From positions 1 through 64,000 of the forward strand of contig JAIVFJ010000256.1 of assembly GCA_025765615.1 (NCBI GenBank): a DNA stretch of 64,000 nt, given 5' to 3'. Both the position numbers and the translations under genes were made by a program. Below, piece by piece: positions 52,885-64,000 of this stretch. How positions within the stretch are numbered: the first letter of the stretch is position 1; each line of letters opens with the position of its first letter. Under the pieces are notes generated by a model. The model searched no databases, was not told the DNA's origin, and saw only the letters and a list, made by a program, of their open reading frames with translations. Source of the stretch: Zopfochytrium polystomum (taxonomy: Eukaryota; Chytridiomycota; Chytridiomycetes; Chytridiales; Chytridiaceae).

Positions 52885-53587
52885 AGGCGTGGGCGTGATC
52901 TGCTACTTTTTGAGCGAGTTCCGGTCCCACGTCTTTCAGCGCCAGGTCTTTGATCATGTCTGGTCGTCTGACTGTCCTGTCGGCTGGGTGAAGTTTTTTT
53001 TTTTTTTTTTTGTGATTAGGCGCTAATTGGTGCTTCTTCTGTTTTTTGAAGAAATCACACTCACAAACATCGATGTCGTTCTGCTTCTTTCCAAAAGCCT
53101 TTTCACGAGCTTGAGGCGTAGTCAAGTCCGTCACCTTGTCGGCGGGAACCTTGTCGAGGTCGATCTGCGTTGCGTGGGAGAAACAAATCGCTGAGAAAAG
53201 TGCTTTGAACTTGGAAGCACCACCCCAAACCTTCAGCACTTTCCCGTCGGAGCTATACAGCTTGGCGACGTTCACGTCGGCGGACGTCGAGATAGACTCC
53301 GACTGGTACTTGTGGTCGTTTCCGACGTGCATCACTTGCGACTCTGCGACGCCTTCCTTGAACGGCTTTTTCCAGCCGGTCGCCGTCGGGTCCGCGGCGA
53401 AGCTCTGCGACGACCTTAGGGGCAGGCTCGCCGCCAGGCGGTTGCGGTCGTCGTCTGTCGGCGCGCGGTAAACGTGGATGTCACGGGCAGGCACGCTGGT
53501 TGCTACACGAGCGGCGGCGGCGGCCCCGCGGAACAAGCGACCGGCGGCGGCTCCGCTCAATGTGCGGCCGGCCGCCGCCGCCAGCAT
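52885..53587 (-). CDS. Probable mitochondrial protein, family not recognised
   Basis: The start at 53587 gives an Ala/Arg-rich N-terminus without acidic residues (LAAAAGRTLSGAAAGRLFRG), typical of a mitochondrial presequence. It continues with IHVYRAPTDDDRNRLAASLP, SQSFAADPTATGWKKPFKEG, NVAKLYSSDGKVLKVWGG and TPQAREKAFGKKQNDIDV. A consensus GTGAGT..CCCAG intron joins to SDRTVRRPDMIKDLALKDVG and PELAQKVADHA. The C-terminus past a GTAAAT donor is unclear. I could not assign a family. Its conserved-looking phrases and good intron suggest a real small matrix protein. Confidence 0.5.
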
Positions 53588-54302
53588 GGCGTCGGCGTCA
53601 ATGAGAGCATCGGCAGAATCGCGCGGGGCGAGGGCGCCTGGATGGGGCTTTTGGTCGTTGAGTGCGGGCGGGTGGGATGGGGCGGGGAGTACGGGTGCAG
53701 CAGGAGTCTAGCCTCGTGTTTTTGTTGCGCAGACGAGGACGACGCAGTGAGGCACCCAGGCAGGCCGTGTCTATCTGTGAGCTTTGTCCACCATCCCAAG
53801 CTGATGAAAGAGATATAGATAGATGGGGGGGGAGGGTGGTGGTCGAGGTAACACGCGCACACTCACCGGTGATGCGCTTGCCAAAGCGGCGCCGTCGCAA
53901 TGGAGCTGGATGGGGAGGAGCAGGAGGAGGGAGAGGGCGAGGAGGAGGAAGACACTCCCGCCATCACTCAACACTCGAAAACGCATGAGGGCGGCGGCGG
54001 TGGGGAGGTCGAGAAGGAGATCGGAAATCAGTTTGGAGGAACTGAAACACGTCGACAGAATTTCGTTAGAGAGAGAGAGTGTGTGTGTGTGTGTGAGTGT
54101 GAGTGTGTGTGTCTCTCTCTCTCGCTCGACTAGCTTCTTCTCTTTTGCGTCTCTGTCACACCGTCTGTCCGAAGAATAGTAATAATGCCTGTCTCACTTG
54201 TCTTCCCCCCAAGTGATTAATTTTGTCTTTTGTGTTTTTCTGTTTCTCAAATAAATGTTGTTGAATCATGTGATTGTTGCTCACTCACTCTGTCTGCTTC
54301 CT

Positions 54303-54351
<49 letters not shown>

Positions 54352-54814
54352 AGTGTGGTGTGTGTCTTTCTCTCCAACAACCAAACAAGGGAAAAACAGC
54401 GGGCGAGCTTGTGTGCTTGCTTCACTGATTGGTTGGTCTGATTATGTTTGGTTTGGGTGGAAAATGGAACGGACAGGGACAGACTAGTTGTCAGTTGCAA
54501 AGGAAAAAAAAAGGGACAGCGGAGAGGGCGTTGTTGGTTTCTTTCTATCTTTCCAATTGGTGCCGTCGATGCTGCCGCCGTCTGCCGCCCGCCCAACCCG
54601 ACGACGGCTGTTGATGCCAAAGACCCCCTCCACCACCACCACCACCACCAGACTCCTCCTCCTCCTCCAACTACACCGCCACCGTACGACCACCGCCGCC
54701 GCCGCCGCCCCCGCCCCCGCCCGGCCTCCTCTTCCTCCGACTCCTACTCCTACTACCTCATCGCTGCGCGTGCCGCCACCGTCCCCGCCGTCACCCTGGC
54801 TCCGCGGCCTCAGC
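53588..54814. other. Intergenic region rich in GT and CA-type repeats
   Basis: (GT)n runs at about 54077-54112 and 54306-54350. No gene was recognised; the long Arg/Pro-rich frames are compositional. Confidence 0.45.
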
Positions 54815-55656
54815 ATGACGACGACCGGCCTCCGGCAGTACTACTGCGGCACCACCACCACTTGGAACAAACCGCTCAGCGAGATCGGCGACCTTTCCAC
54901 CTTCAACAAAACCTTTGTTTCGTGAGTTGCAAAAAGACCCCCCGCCGTTCGCCCATTCTCACTGGGCCACCACAACCCCCAATGACAACAACAACAAACA
55001 AATAACCTCCCCCCGCCTGCTGCATGGCTAGATTCTATCGGTTTCAAATATGCCCGGCTCCCGCCGCCGCAAACCTCGCTCTCGAAGTCGCAGAGGTAAA
55101 GAAGGAAGATTCCTTGTTTTTGCCAAAGTCCATCTTGTTCAAGCCCGCCTCACAGGACACCCACGAAGTGCGCGTCGTCCCCAAAGTCCCCATCGGCAAC
55201 TTTAGCGTCCGTCGCCTGCGCGACGCGGACCTCCCCGCGGCCCTCGCCCGCCAGCTCTTCCTCTTCCCCTCGCACGCGGCCGGGTTCGGCGTCGGTGGCA
55301 TCTACAACCTGGGCACGAGGCGGTGGCTGCGGTACGACTCGGAGACTCGCACGATCCGGACTGCGGCCGAAGACGAGGACGACGGCAAGACGACGTTCAA
55401 TTGCAGCGAGCTGTTTGAGCTCGACGAGGGTGGGTACCTCGTCATTGGAAGGTACAGGGGAAGGTGGCTGCTCGAGGACGATCGCACCAGAGTGGCGTTG
55501 GTGCCTCGAGGCGGCGGCGACTCGGACGGAGACGGTGATGGCTTTGGAGTCGGTGTCGCCGCCGCGGGAGAGGACGTTGTCGACGGGCGCGATCTGTTTT
55601 GCTTCCACCCGCACTTTGGACCAAGCACGCGGTTTGGCGTGCCCGAAGAGCTCTAG
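54815..55656 (+). CDS. Unrecognised 243-residue protein
   Basis: Two exons (54815-54921 and 55032-55656) give 244 codons including the stop. The start begins MTTTGLRQYYCGTTTTWNKP and the exon junction reads FNKTFVS then FYRFQICPAP. The rest is a compact, mixed sequence (FSVRRLRDADLPAALARQLF, then FGVGGIYNLGTRRWLRYDSE, GGYLVIGRYRGRWLLEDD) without membrane segments or known motifs. An acidic Gly/Asp loop lies near the C-terminus. The correct phase and balanced composition support a real gene; the function is unknown. Confidence 0.55.
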
Positions 55657-55841
55657 CCCTCCTACCCCCACTTTCGTGCCGAGGCGGCGTTGGGGTGTGG
55701 ACTGTAATTAAATGAGCTAATGCCGCACACTTTGACGGCTTCCACACTCTCAAAGATTTGGGCAACTTATTTCCAGAACATTTTGATCATCAACTACCCA
55801 GACACCTTCATGTAAAAAAAAAAAAAAAAGTCCCGTCACAA

Positions 55842-58800
55842 TCACATTTTTCCAAACGACCCCGGCCCCAGCAACCACCCACTCCGCTCCTCAACAGCCG
55901 CCTCCGCACTCTCCAAGCGAACGCTGCCGACCACCTCCTTCTCCTCCTCCTGCCCCTCCACCTCCACTCCACCCGCGCTCCCGCTCCACGACGCCGGCGG
56001 CTTCTTCTGCGACCAGATCAGCACGGCCAGCCTCCTCCTCTCCGGAGACCTCCGCGACACGTGCGCGTCGTAAAAGTCGATCATGTCCCGCTTCGACAGC
56101 GTGCCGACGCACGCGGCGTCCTGCTGGCTCATGTCGAAGCAGTAGTGGCCTTGGGTGATGGCGTCCCACATGCGGTGCGTCGCTTCGCTTTGGCTCTTGT
56201 CCGTTTCCAGGAGCTTTGCTTGGAGGGCGCTTACTTGCGTTGCAAAGCTTGACCCGTTCAAGAGTGAGGGGGCGCGAGGGAAAATATTAAGAGTTAGCAG
56301 CGAGCGATGAAAGAATCCGAAAATAAAAAAAGAAAGAAAAGGGCCAGCATACTCGTCCTCCGCCATCTCCTCGATCAAGCTCCGCGCCTCGTCCAAAAAC
56401 CGCTCGATCCGCTCCTCGACGTACGCCGCGTCCTTCTCCCCTTGCACCAGGAACCGCACGCCCAGCGACCCGACGCCGGACCGCAGCGCGCTCCACACCG
56501 TGTACCCGAGCTGCTCCTTTGTCCGCAGGACGTCAAAGAACGGCTCGCCCACCAGCTGCGCAAACAGCTGCGTGTGCGCGCGGAGCGGCGTCGACGTCAG
56601 CGTGTCGCCCGTCTGGAGAAAGAGCTCGACGGCGCTGTTGGGGTTGTCCGGGTTTGGGTGCGGGCTGCTGTACGAAAGGCCCTGCGGCAGGGTGGAGGCG
56701 CGGGTGGCGGGTGGTGGAGAGGTTGGCGTTTGGTCGGGGGAGGAGCGGGCGGGTGGCAGTGCGGTGGCTGCGGGGGATTTTGCGGAGCGGTCCGCGAGGG
56801 ATTGGGTTGTGGGGACCTGGAAGGTGCGGAGGAGAGACGACCGCAGGGACGGCGGGAGCGCGCGGAGGCTTGGCTTGGTGGGCGGGATGGTGCCGTTCTT
56901 GGTTGCAACTCGATCCGCGACGCCGGCAAATCCATTCTCGACGGTTTCGACCAGCAAAAGGGCTTCCTCAGAAGTGATGGGCCCGTGGACGAGGGCCTCA
57001 ATGTGGACGGGATTGAACAATAACTTTGCGTGAGATAAAACGTCTTCGACTGTGATGCACAGAAGCTCCTGAAGCTTGTCTGCGTTGGTCCACAGTCGTT
57101 CCTGGAGCATCCAAGTCATGTAGTAGGAGGCGTGGTGATCTGGATTCTCATTATCAAAGTTCTTGTACTCCCGTACCAGCTATGAAAAGTAAAATCCCCG
57201 TCCCGGAGCAAGGGTTTAGTTTGAAACTCTCTAAAAAAATTTGGTCGCGCATACCGCTTCCTTTACGACTTCGAACCTCGTACTTTCCGGCCGCATTCCC
57301 GTCAGCATGCTCACAACGTTCGCGACCAGAACGGGCAGCTTGTCCGTGAAGCCGCCAAAGCTCAGCACAAAGCCCTCGGGTGAAGTATCCAAACCGTAGT
57401 GCAAGTCGCCCATCGTCGCGTAGTACGTCACTTCAGTCAATGCATCGGCTGCAAGCTCAAACAAGAGCCTAGTCAGTGCTCCGGCACGAGGGGAACCGTA
57501 ACCATCCGGGGAACGAACAAAGAGCCACATGCTTGTGCGAGGTACTTTGTAGACCGTGTCCTGAAGGAACCACGCACGGGTCGTGGGGCTATCGCGAATA
57601 ATTCGCGGCGTTGCGACTGCACTGGGGAGCTGGGACTGGCAGAGTCTGTTTAGTACGGTTTATGCGGAAACAACACAAAGGTGTCGGCTGCATACATCAT
57701 CGTTGGGGGCAAAATCGAACTTTGTCGGAATGAACGGATTCCGGTGAGGCAAGGCAAGTTCCGGGCTCACTGGTGCACTGGACCAACGGTTGAGAAGCTC
57801 TTGAGAAATCGGCTTGACACAGAATTCCGTGCCATAGTGAGGAGCGGTTTGCCAGTCTTCGCTCATCTTGGTTGTGCTGGACGCAATCATTAACCTGCGC
57901 GCAAACAGTCAATGGTAAAGATCAAACTGAGGACTGTGTACCGGAAGTTATCAGGCCGCAGTAGGGAAATCAGGTTACGTATTAAATCAGCATCAAACTC
58001 CTCCATAAGAAACGGCCCGCTCAAAACATCGGCGGGTTGGTACGTGTGCATGCCCTCCGCGGCTTCGGCTGTAAAATCTTCTGCCGGCACCTTCTCCCGG
58101 TAGCGAAATGATAGGGAGTTCATCGTTTTGCACTTTGAATATCGTGTGTTAAAAGAACCGGGCATTATACGATAATTACCTCATCAAAGACCCACTCCAT
58201 GACATCTGTCTTCTGGAGCAACCGAATATACTGAAATACCATAGATACAACCTCCTCCCAGTTGGCTACTCCCTTTTCAGAAAGCGACACAACGATTTTA
58301 AAGAACGAAAAGTTCACGCCCGCCTCGTCGTGCCAGCAAGTTAGCTCCGTCGCAAAGCCTTTTGCTTTCAAAAGGGACAGGATCGAGCCTTGTGATTCGT
58401 GTCCAATTAAATGTGTGATGTATTCGTTCGGCGACTTGCGGTAGAGGCGTTGGGTATCGGGGAATGGAAACGTCATCGACAGTGACTCCATCTCTTTGAT
58501 AGGGCGAACGTAAATGATTTTCTAAGAAACTTCGCGTCAGTTCAGGTTTCGGGGGAAACGGCCCAGCACCTTTAGTTCATTCGCGCCAAGCGGGTGGGCG
58601 GACGTCGTTGGGAGCGGATTGCCGTTGTTCTTGATTGGACCAAACTTGGTCAAAACCCATTCCTGCAAAGTGTCCAGGCCCTCTTTTCCCAGCACCACCA
58701 AGTTCATGCGGTGCGCAGAGTAATGCTGGTGGTAAAACTTGATCAGCGCGTCCCGGACGTTGATTCCCTTTGCAGTGGGGATTGTCTGAAGCGTTTCCCA

Positions 58801-59572
58801 GCTTCCGGTGCAAAATTTGCTGTACGGGTGGCTAGGGCTCAGGAGGTCCTGGTCCAGCTGCTGGAGCCGCCAGTAGTCGTCGAGTAGGTTTTTCTTGTGC
58901 TCTTTGGGGGGCTTCAATGTCAGAAAGAAATGCACAAAGCGCGATAGCTTATTTTTGAGCTTCACCAGAGTCGACCGCTTTCAGCTCTCGCACCGTGCAG
59001 CTCTCGTTGAAGAGAGGCGCGATGAAAAACTGCGCGAAACGGTCTAATGCACCCTCTAGATTGTCCCCGTCGGCAGATACTTCAAAGAAATACGACGTGT
59101 TCTCCGCCGCCGTGTACGCGTTAGTGTGGCCACCCCCGACATCGCTGGGGAGAACGGCATGAGAAAATGGTAACGACCGGTCGGTTTCGGGTCACCTGAT
59201 GAACTGGGCATAGTCGTTTTCGACCGGGTACTTCTCGGTTCCCAGAAAGAGAAGGTGCTCCAGAAAGTGCGCAAGCCCAGGAATGTCGTCCGGATCGGCC
59301 AGATAGCCTGGCGTTGCGTTTTCCAAAAAGTCAGAGCGAAGACTTTTGCTTCCACGCAAAACGAAATCTGGTCACAGACCCACACGAACATCCATCGCCG
59401 CGGATGCGCGATCGGTGGCTGGATCCCTCACGATCAGCGCCCTAAGCCCATTCGATAGATTCAATAGCCGATATGTGCGATCGTCGATATCGGGTTTGCG
59501 GATCTGATCGTCGAATACGATGCTGGTGACTTGGGCGGTCGCACCGCAGGTCGAGTTGTCGTCGGCCGTCAT
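55842..59572 (-). CDS. ste23: Insulysin-type M16 zinc metallopeptidase (Ste23/IDE family)
   Basis: A large enzyme that degrades peptides in a closed chamber, homologous to insulin-degrading enzyme. It begins at 59572. The opening [20 protein letters not shown] is classic for the family. The inverted zinc motif HxxEH is present as [18 protein letters not shown], and the distal zinc Glu lies in AVDSEHKKN. Later blocks include FKPHP-like [55 protein letters not shown] and the C-terminal [16 protein letters not shown]. It has about eight exons, all with GT..AG introns, including a final one between MAEDD and [15 protein letters not shown] Pro/Ser-rich insertion of about 60 residues ([14 protein letters not shown]..) precedes the last domain. 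No frame breaks were found. Confidence 0.92.
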
Positions 59573-59980
59573 GCCTGTCTTTTTTCAGTGGTTGTGGCTT
59601 GGCGATCGTTCTTTGGTGAAGACACAACCTTGTGCTGTGACGAAGTTCTGCAGCGCAAAGGCTATGCTCAGCAACTTTATCGGGATACCGTTGGGTTGTT
59701 GCCACACACGTGAAGGGGATTCCATATACATTTACGCTCCGTCAGTCTTCGACGAGAAGTTCAGAGGGACGCGATCACACACTCCATGGCATCAGGTCAA
59801 AAGCAACAGAAAGCGAGCAGGAATTGTAAGCGGAAACGAGAAGGGCAAACTTATAAGCTTGAACCATCGAGAAGGTAGAACAGGGAAGAATAAGAAAGAA
59901 GACGGAAGGTGGAGTGAAGGAGTGGAAGGGGGGCCACAAAAAAAAGCAAAACCAAAAAAGTGCGAGAGGGGTGGGCGCCC

Positions 59981-61981
59981 TTAGATTTCTGCCAGCGCTG
60001 CAATCAGAGCCGCGCCCTGCCCCGAACCGTCCCGCGCCTGCTCTAACAAAATGTTCTCCGCAGACAGCCCCAAAATCTCCCTCAGCGCGTCGCGCATGCG
60101 GTTCGCAAAGTGCGGGTACAGCTCAAACAAGCTGCCGTCGACTGCGACGGTGCAGCCATCCAGGCGGTTGATCTTGGTCGCGATGGCGGCGATGCCTGCT
60201 GCGGCGAGGCGCGCTGCGCGGCGGCCGACCAGCTCGCAGATGCCGCGGACGATTTTGCGGTCCTGGTGCGAAGTGCGCGGGATTTGGACGAGGTCTTCAA
60301 GAACAGCTTTTGTGTCGGAGAGGTCAAGGGTGTGGTCACTGGAGAAGAAAAGGATAATAACGTACAAGTGAGCAACAAAAATATGAGCGATGGATAGCTA
60401 GGATTCACGAATAACTGGGAAGGAAGCGGTAAGAGGGATGCTTACCGCTCAATACGGCTCATGTATGCTGTCTCAAACGAGTAGCGCGTCTTGAGCACCT
60501 CAGAGACCTTTCCGCTGAAGATTTCGCCAGTCTCGACTAGATCGAGCAGGGCCAAGCGGACAATCTCGCCGAGGTACATACCACTGATGAGTTTCTCAAA
60601 GATCTGCTGGCGCGGGTTCAACGAGACACGGTCGATCGCGACATCGTACTCAGTGATGGGGAGAACAACACCCTCGTTGTCAAAGGCGCCCCACTCAATG
60701 TTGATCAGCATCTCAGTCGACGGGAAGGATTCGGGGTTCTTGAGTTTGGTAATGTTAGTGATCTGCTCAACATAAGCAGCGTTTGAGCCTGTGCCAAGAA
60801 TGACACCGATGTACGTATTTGGGGACTGGTACGCGTGGCTGATGAGAGTACCAGTGGTGTCGTTGACGAGGGCCGTGACGTCCACGGTCACATTCTGTTT
60901 CAAACGGTTGCGATCAGGCCGTTGCACTGCTGGACAAACAAAGAACGCTCAGTGTACCTTGCGGTGGAACGCCTCCTGGAGCATTTTCACGACGTCCTTG
61001 CCCTCGACTCCATTGACGTGGAATCCTTTCGTCCAGTGCAGAAGATAACCTAATAAAAAGTGCAATGGCTGAGCCTAACCGATTGAAGCAATAGTGCAGA
61101 AGTAGTACCCCTGTTGATGGAAATCTGGTGCACGGGGAACGAGAAAGTGAACCCAAGTTTCCGCTGAGAGCCCTTCGTGTACTCGTTTTCCGTCTCGGCG
61201 ATAAAGGCAGCAACGCACTCGGCGAAGAAGTCGAACAATGGGTCGGCGTCACCCGTTTTGAGCTCTTCGCGAACAGAGTACTTCTTTTGGCGCATTCGGG
61301 TGATTCCATTGCCCTCCAGGATAACCTCGCAAACGCGGAAGTTGGAGCCGCCGAGATCGAGCGCGAGGTAGCTGCCAACCTCGTTGCCGTTTGGACGACG
61401 GATGACGTGAGTTGGAATCATCTTCAGCGCTGCGCGTGAAGAAAGCCGAAAAGTCAGCCCAAACGAGCGCAAACGCACATCCAGCAATAGACGAGTATAA
61501 TCCCACTATCCAATGCAAGAAGCACACGCCAAAAACTCACCCTGATTGTCATCGACCAGCCCCTTCTTCATTTCGGAAATCATGTGCCGCACGATCTGGA
61601 TGAGTTTGCTAGAGGGGACATTGAACTTCTTCCCGAGGCGCTGAAGAGGGCGGGGGACGTCTCCAAAATCTTCCTCGTCTTCGACGATTGGCTTCTTCAC
61701 CGAGGCACGACGGAGCTGCACAGCCGGAGCCGGCTGAGTGTATTCGACGGGGGCGACGGGAGCGGGACGTCCATTCAGGAGGGATTCGACATAGCGAGCA
61801 CCGGCTGCGACAGCCACACCTGCCATATAGAATAGTTAAGATATTGCTGCGTGTGAGCCATTTCAGGGCCTAGCCGATCAAGCGGTGTTGGACAGCGGAA
61901 GCTGGGGTTGTACAGTATGGTGGGCCACGCACCGGTTGTGAGGCCGAAGAGGAAGAGGGAGGAGCTGTCGAGGTTTGACAT
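59981..61981 (-). CDS. Hexokinase with hydrophobic N-terminus
   Basis: Phosphorylates hexoses using ATP. The start at 61981 encodes a short first exon with a hydrophobic stretch (SSLFLFGLTTG) that joins VAVAAGARYVESLLNG, resembling a membrane anchor. A linker of about 50 residues leads to the kinase. Motifs in order are YLALDLGGSNFRV (phosphate 1), FTFSFPVHQISINRG, LLHWTKGFHVNGVEGKD, VDVTALVNDTTGTLIS (catalytic Asp), GVILGTGSNAAYVE (phosphate 2), NIEWGAFDNEG and VAVDGSLFELYPHFANRM, and the C-terminal GSGQGAALIAALAEI. The acceptor before NVTVDVTALVND was chosen over a nearer AG because only that keeps phase. It has about six exons, canonical introns and no frame breaks. The anchor-like N-terminus is not usual for fungal hexokinases. 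Confidence 0.9.
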
Positions 61982-62879
61982 GTCGGCCAGCGGGGCTTCC
62001 AATCCGGATATTTTTTCTCTGTCTGTTCCTTGTTTGGCTTTCCTTTTCCCCTTTATTTACTCTTCTCGAGTCTTTGAAATTCGGTTCCACAAGATCGATT
62101 GCGGACAGATCATCATCGCGAACGGAGCCAGCACTGCGACCAAAAGTACTGATGGCCAGGCGATAAGGGAGAGGGATTACCCCCCCAAGTCCGACTCATT
62201 TCATTCACCACTGTGAATGAAATTTCTGTGTGTCGACGATAAATAAGAGCATGACACTGTACGATGGTTAATCAGTAGGCACAAGAAACACCACGCTGAT
62301 AAACATTCTTTCGTAATGCTTTCTGGTATGTTTGAGAGAGCCCACGGTGAGGAGAGAGACATCAGGTCGTCTGCTGCGAGTTTCCCAAAAGGTCTTGTTC
62401 TTCCTGTGCATTCATCACGCTTGGTTTGAGGAGGGTCTTTGCAAGGAAGGTGCTGACAGTCGTGGTCATGCGGTCGAGGGGGTCGCGTGAACTGGACGGC
62501 GTGAGGAGAGAGAGAGAGAGACAACTACTTTCAGACGCAGAAGCGGCAATAAGAAATAAATAAGAAAAATAGGTCCGCTCTCTGTCGATGACAAACTGTG
62601 GGAAAACTGACGGAGGCGCCAAAAAATTCCGCGGATCGAAGAGACGCAAGAAAAGCAGGCAGGGGCAGACAGGGCTGCTCGTCTTTTCCTTCTTTTTCTC
62701 TTTCATTTCGTTTTCATTAGTCAAGCAAGGATCGACCCCGCGCGCAGTGTCTCTTTCTCTCGGTCGGGCCAGTTTTGTGGTCGCTGAGCGGGAACAAACA
62801 AACAAACCAACCAAGTCAGTCAGCTCTGTCTGCAGTTGGCTCTTGAAAAATCAGTCGACGGATCTGACCGTCCCTCTGC

Positions 62880-62911
<32 letters not shown>

Positions 62912-63108
62912 CGTCTGTCTGTGGGCTCATTGGTCAGCTGTCCTCTGTCTTCCTTGGTTGAACGGGAAAAAAAAAGGAGACTGACAGACAGGCGGTTGGC
63001 CCGGCGCGCGTGACCTCTTTTTGTCTGTGTCCGCTCTCTTCTCTTTCTTCTCTCCGTCAGACCACCACCTCTTTCCCCTCACCTTCTGATCCCACCTCGA
63101 CGCTACGA
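61982..63108. other. Intergenic region between hexokinase and a partial gene
   Basis: Contains a (CTGT)n run at about 62881-62908 and a small minus-strand frame (62362-62471, 35 codons, MTTTVSTFLAKTLLKPS..) that may or may not be coding. No recognisable gene. Confidence 0.4.
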
Positions 63109-64000
63109 ATGTCGTCGTCCGCGGGTGCAACACCACCACCAAAGCACCAACAGCACCAACAGCAGCAGCATCAGCAGCAGCCGACACCTGCAAGAATGGC
63201 TCGCTCTCGTTCGCTTTCGTCTTCCTCCCTCTCTTCGCCTCGCCCTTCTTTCGGCGCTGTGTCATCATCCTCGGCTGCAAGGCGCCGCTCGCCTTCAAGC
63301 CGCACTCCCGACGCCGCCGCAGGCACCGTTCCCGCACAGCATCATCATCACCATCATCAGTCCGACAACCGATCATCCTCGTCCATGTCCGCCTCAAGAA
63401 AGTCGCGCCCCAAACCCCCCGCTCTGCAGAGCCTGCACTTGCACAGCGGCTCAAAGCGGCATGGCCCTCTCAGCTGGTTCATCCGCGGAAAGCCCAGCAA
63501 TTCCAGCCTCAGCGGGGCCACCGACGAGGACGACGACGACGACGATGACATCGACGAAGATGGGAATGCTTTCTCGATGGCCAGCGACCTCGTCGACGAC
63601 GCCCCTGCCCTCCCGGACAGCGACGTGCGACGCGCTCTCCTCCTGCAGTACGCCATGCACGTGGGCATTTTCGCACAGCAAGGCTCGGACCCCCTCCAGC
63701 TGACATCCGGAGAGTCGGAGGCGTTGGCGTCCCTTCCTCCACGGCCTCTCCACGACCTGTCTCCACCCCTAAACTGGCCACAACATCCCCTCAGAACAAT
63801 GCCTTCGCATAGCCCTTCCTTTGCCTCCTCCTTTGGTTCGCCGGCATCCCCCCCTCTTTCTCCCGTCCTTCTGGAACATGCGCCAATATCCTCCAGACAT
63901 AACATCTCCTCATCGAGCTTAAACGAGATGACCGCGTCGCCCTTGCTGAACCGCCGCTCCCAGCTGGGAGTGTCTCCCCTTCCTCCCGGTGGCTGGACCT
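63109..64000 (+). CDS. Partial Ser/Pro-rich protein, N-terminal part
   Basis: An open frame from ATG 63109 runs to the window end without a stop (at least 297 codons). It begins with His/Gln-rich stretches, then Ser/Arg-rich low-complexity sequence. A more ordered segment follows: ALQSLHLHSGSKRHGPLSWF, an acidic Asp run, DVRRALLLQYAMHVGIFAQQ, then Pro/Ser-rich phrases such as SLPPRPLHDLSPPLNWP. The SR-like and acidic parts suggest a regulatory protein, but no domain was recognised and the gene is truncated by the window. Confidence 0.55.
   Translation, partial: MSSSAGATPPPKHQQHQQQQHQQQPTPARMARSRSLSSSSLSSPRPSFGAVSSSSAARRRSPSSRTPDAAAGTVPAQHHHHHHQSDNRSSSSMSASRKSRPKPPALQSLHLHSGSKRHGPLSWFIRGKPSNSSLSGATDEDDDDDDDIDEDGNAFSMASDLVDDAPALPDSDVRRALLLQYAMHVGIFAQQGSDPLQLTSGESEALASLPPRPLHDLSPPLNWPQHPLRTMPSHSPSFASSFGSPASPPLSPVLLEHAPISSRHNISSSSLNEMTASPLLNRRSQLGVSPLPPGGWT

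Noticed and set aside
54484..54925. Thr/Pro-rich ORFs upstream of 54815
   Set aside because: Translations of CAC/CCG trinucleotide runs; only the last 36 codons join the following exon in phase.
60907..60946. Nearest AG acceptors before the hexokinase NVTVDV exon
   Set aside because: They put the reading frame out of phase and lead to an immediate stop; the AAACAG acceptor further in keeps the hexokinase frame, so no frameshift is claimed here.

Overview
The window looks like nuclear DNA of a fungus. Genes are split by many short introns (about 50-110 nt, mostly GT..AG). The products include a fungal chitin synthase with the QRRRW core, a cerato-platanin, a DUF4188 protein, fungal-type subtilases, and single LTRs of retrotransposons. 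The tandem Trp-Trp ankyrin-like repeat protein at 18.1-19.2 kb is of a kind I associate with zoosporic fungi (Chytridiomycota/Blastocladiomycota), whereas cerato-platanins are known mainly from Dikarya. The phylum is therefore left open. No tRNA, rRNA or CRISPR array was recognised.

Layout. 0-2.5 kb: a secreted-protein fragment and a frame-broken PQQ-type beta-propeller gene (both minus). 3.7-5.25 kb: an MFS sugar transporter (minus). 6.5-7.7 kb: a foldback repeat carrying a solo LTR with a 5-bp target duplication; this LTR holds a long, phased heat-shock-element array. 8.8-11.5 kb: V-ATPase c'' and a two-domain rhodanese lacking its catalytic Cys. 11.8-14.3 kb: a large disordered protein. 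14.64-18.01 kb: an apparently complete PIF/Harbinger-type DNA transposon (terminal inverted repeats, DDE transposase, divergent second ORF). 18.1-19.2 kb: the WW-ankyrin protein. 19.6-30.1 kb: four tandem copies of a Vpr-like subtilase. One copy (25593-28696, 959 aa) is intact and three are decayed; one decayed copy carries a second solo LTR, and a degenerate Mdm35-like fragment lies between copies.

30.4-34.3 kb: an LRR protein and a tail-anchored monoamine oxidase whose 510-aa frame needs one GC-AG and one GA-AG intron. 34.8-38.5 kb: a UBA-UBX-leucine-rich-repeat fusion. 38.7-41.5 kb: LETM1. 42.0-45.3 kb: chitin synthase. 46-47.7 kb: an unidentified, broken coding region. 47.8-50.7 kb: DUF4188, Hsp20 and cerato-platanin. 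52-53.6 kb: a Lys-rich protein and a mitochondrial-type protein. 54.8-55.7 kb: an orphan. 55.8-62 kb: insulysin-type M16 peptidase and a hexokinase with a hydrophobic N-terminus. 63.1 kb to the end: the start of a Ser-rich protein.

The core genes (V-ATPase, hexokinase, LETM1, MAO, rhodanese, transporter, chitin synthase) are ordinary housekeeping functions with no evident pathway clustering. The accessory interest lies in the mobile elements and the decaying subtilase array. Several conserved genes carry single extra bases in short homopolymers. These breaks are best explained by sequencing error, but they affect every gene model here and are listed individually.
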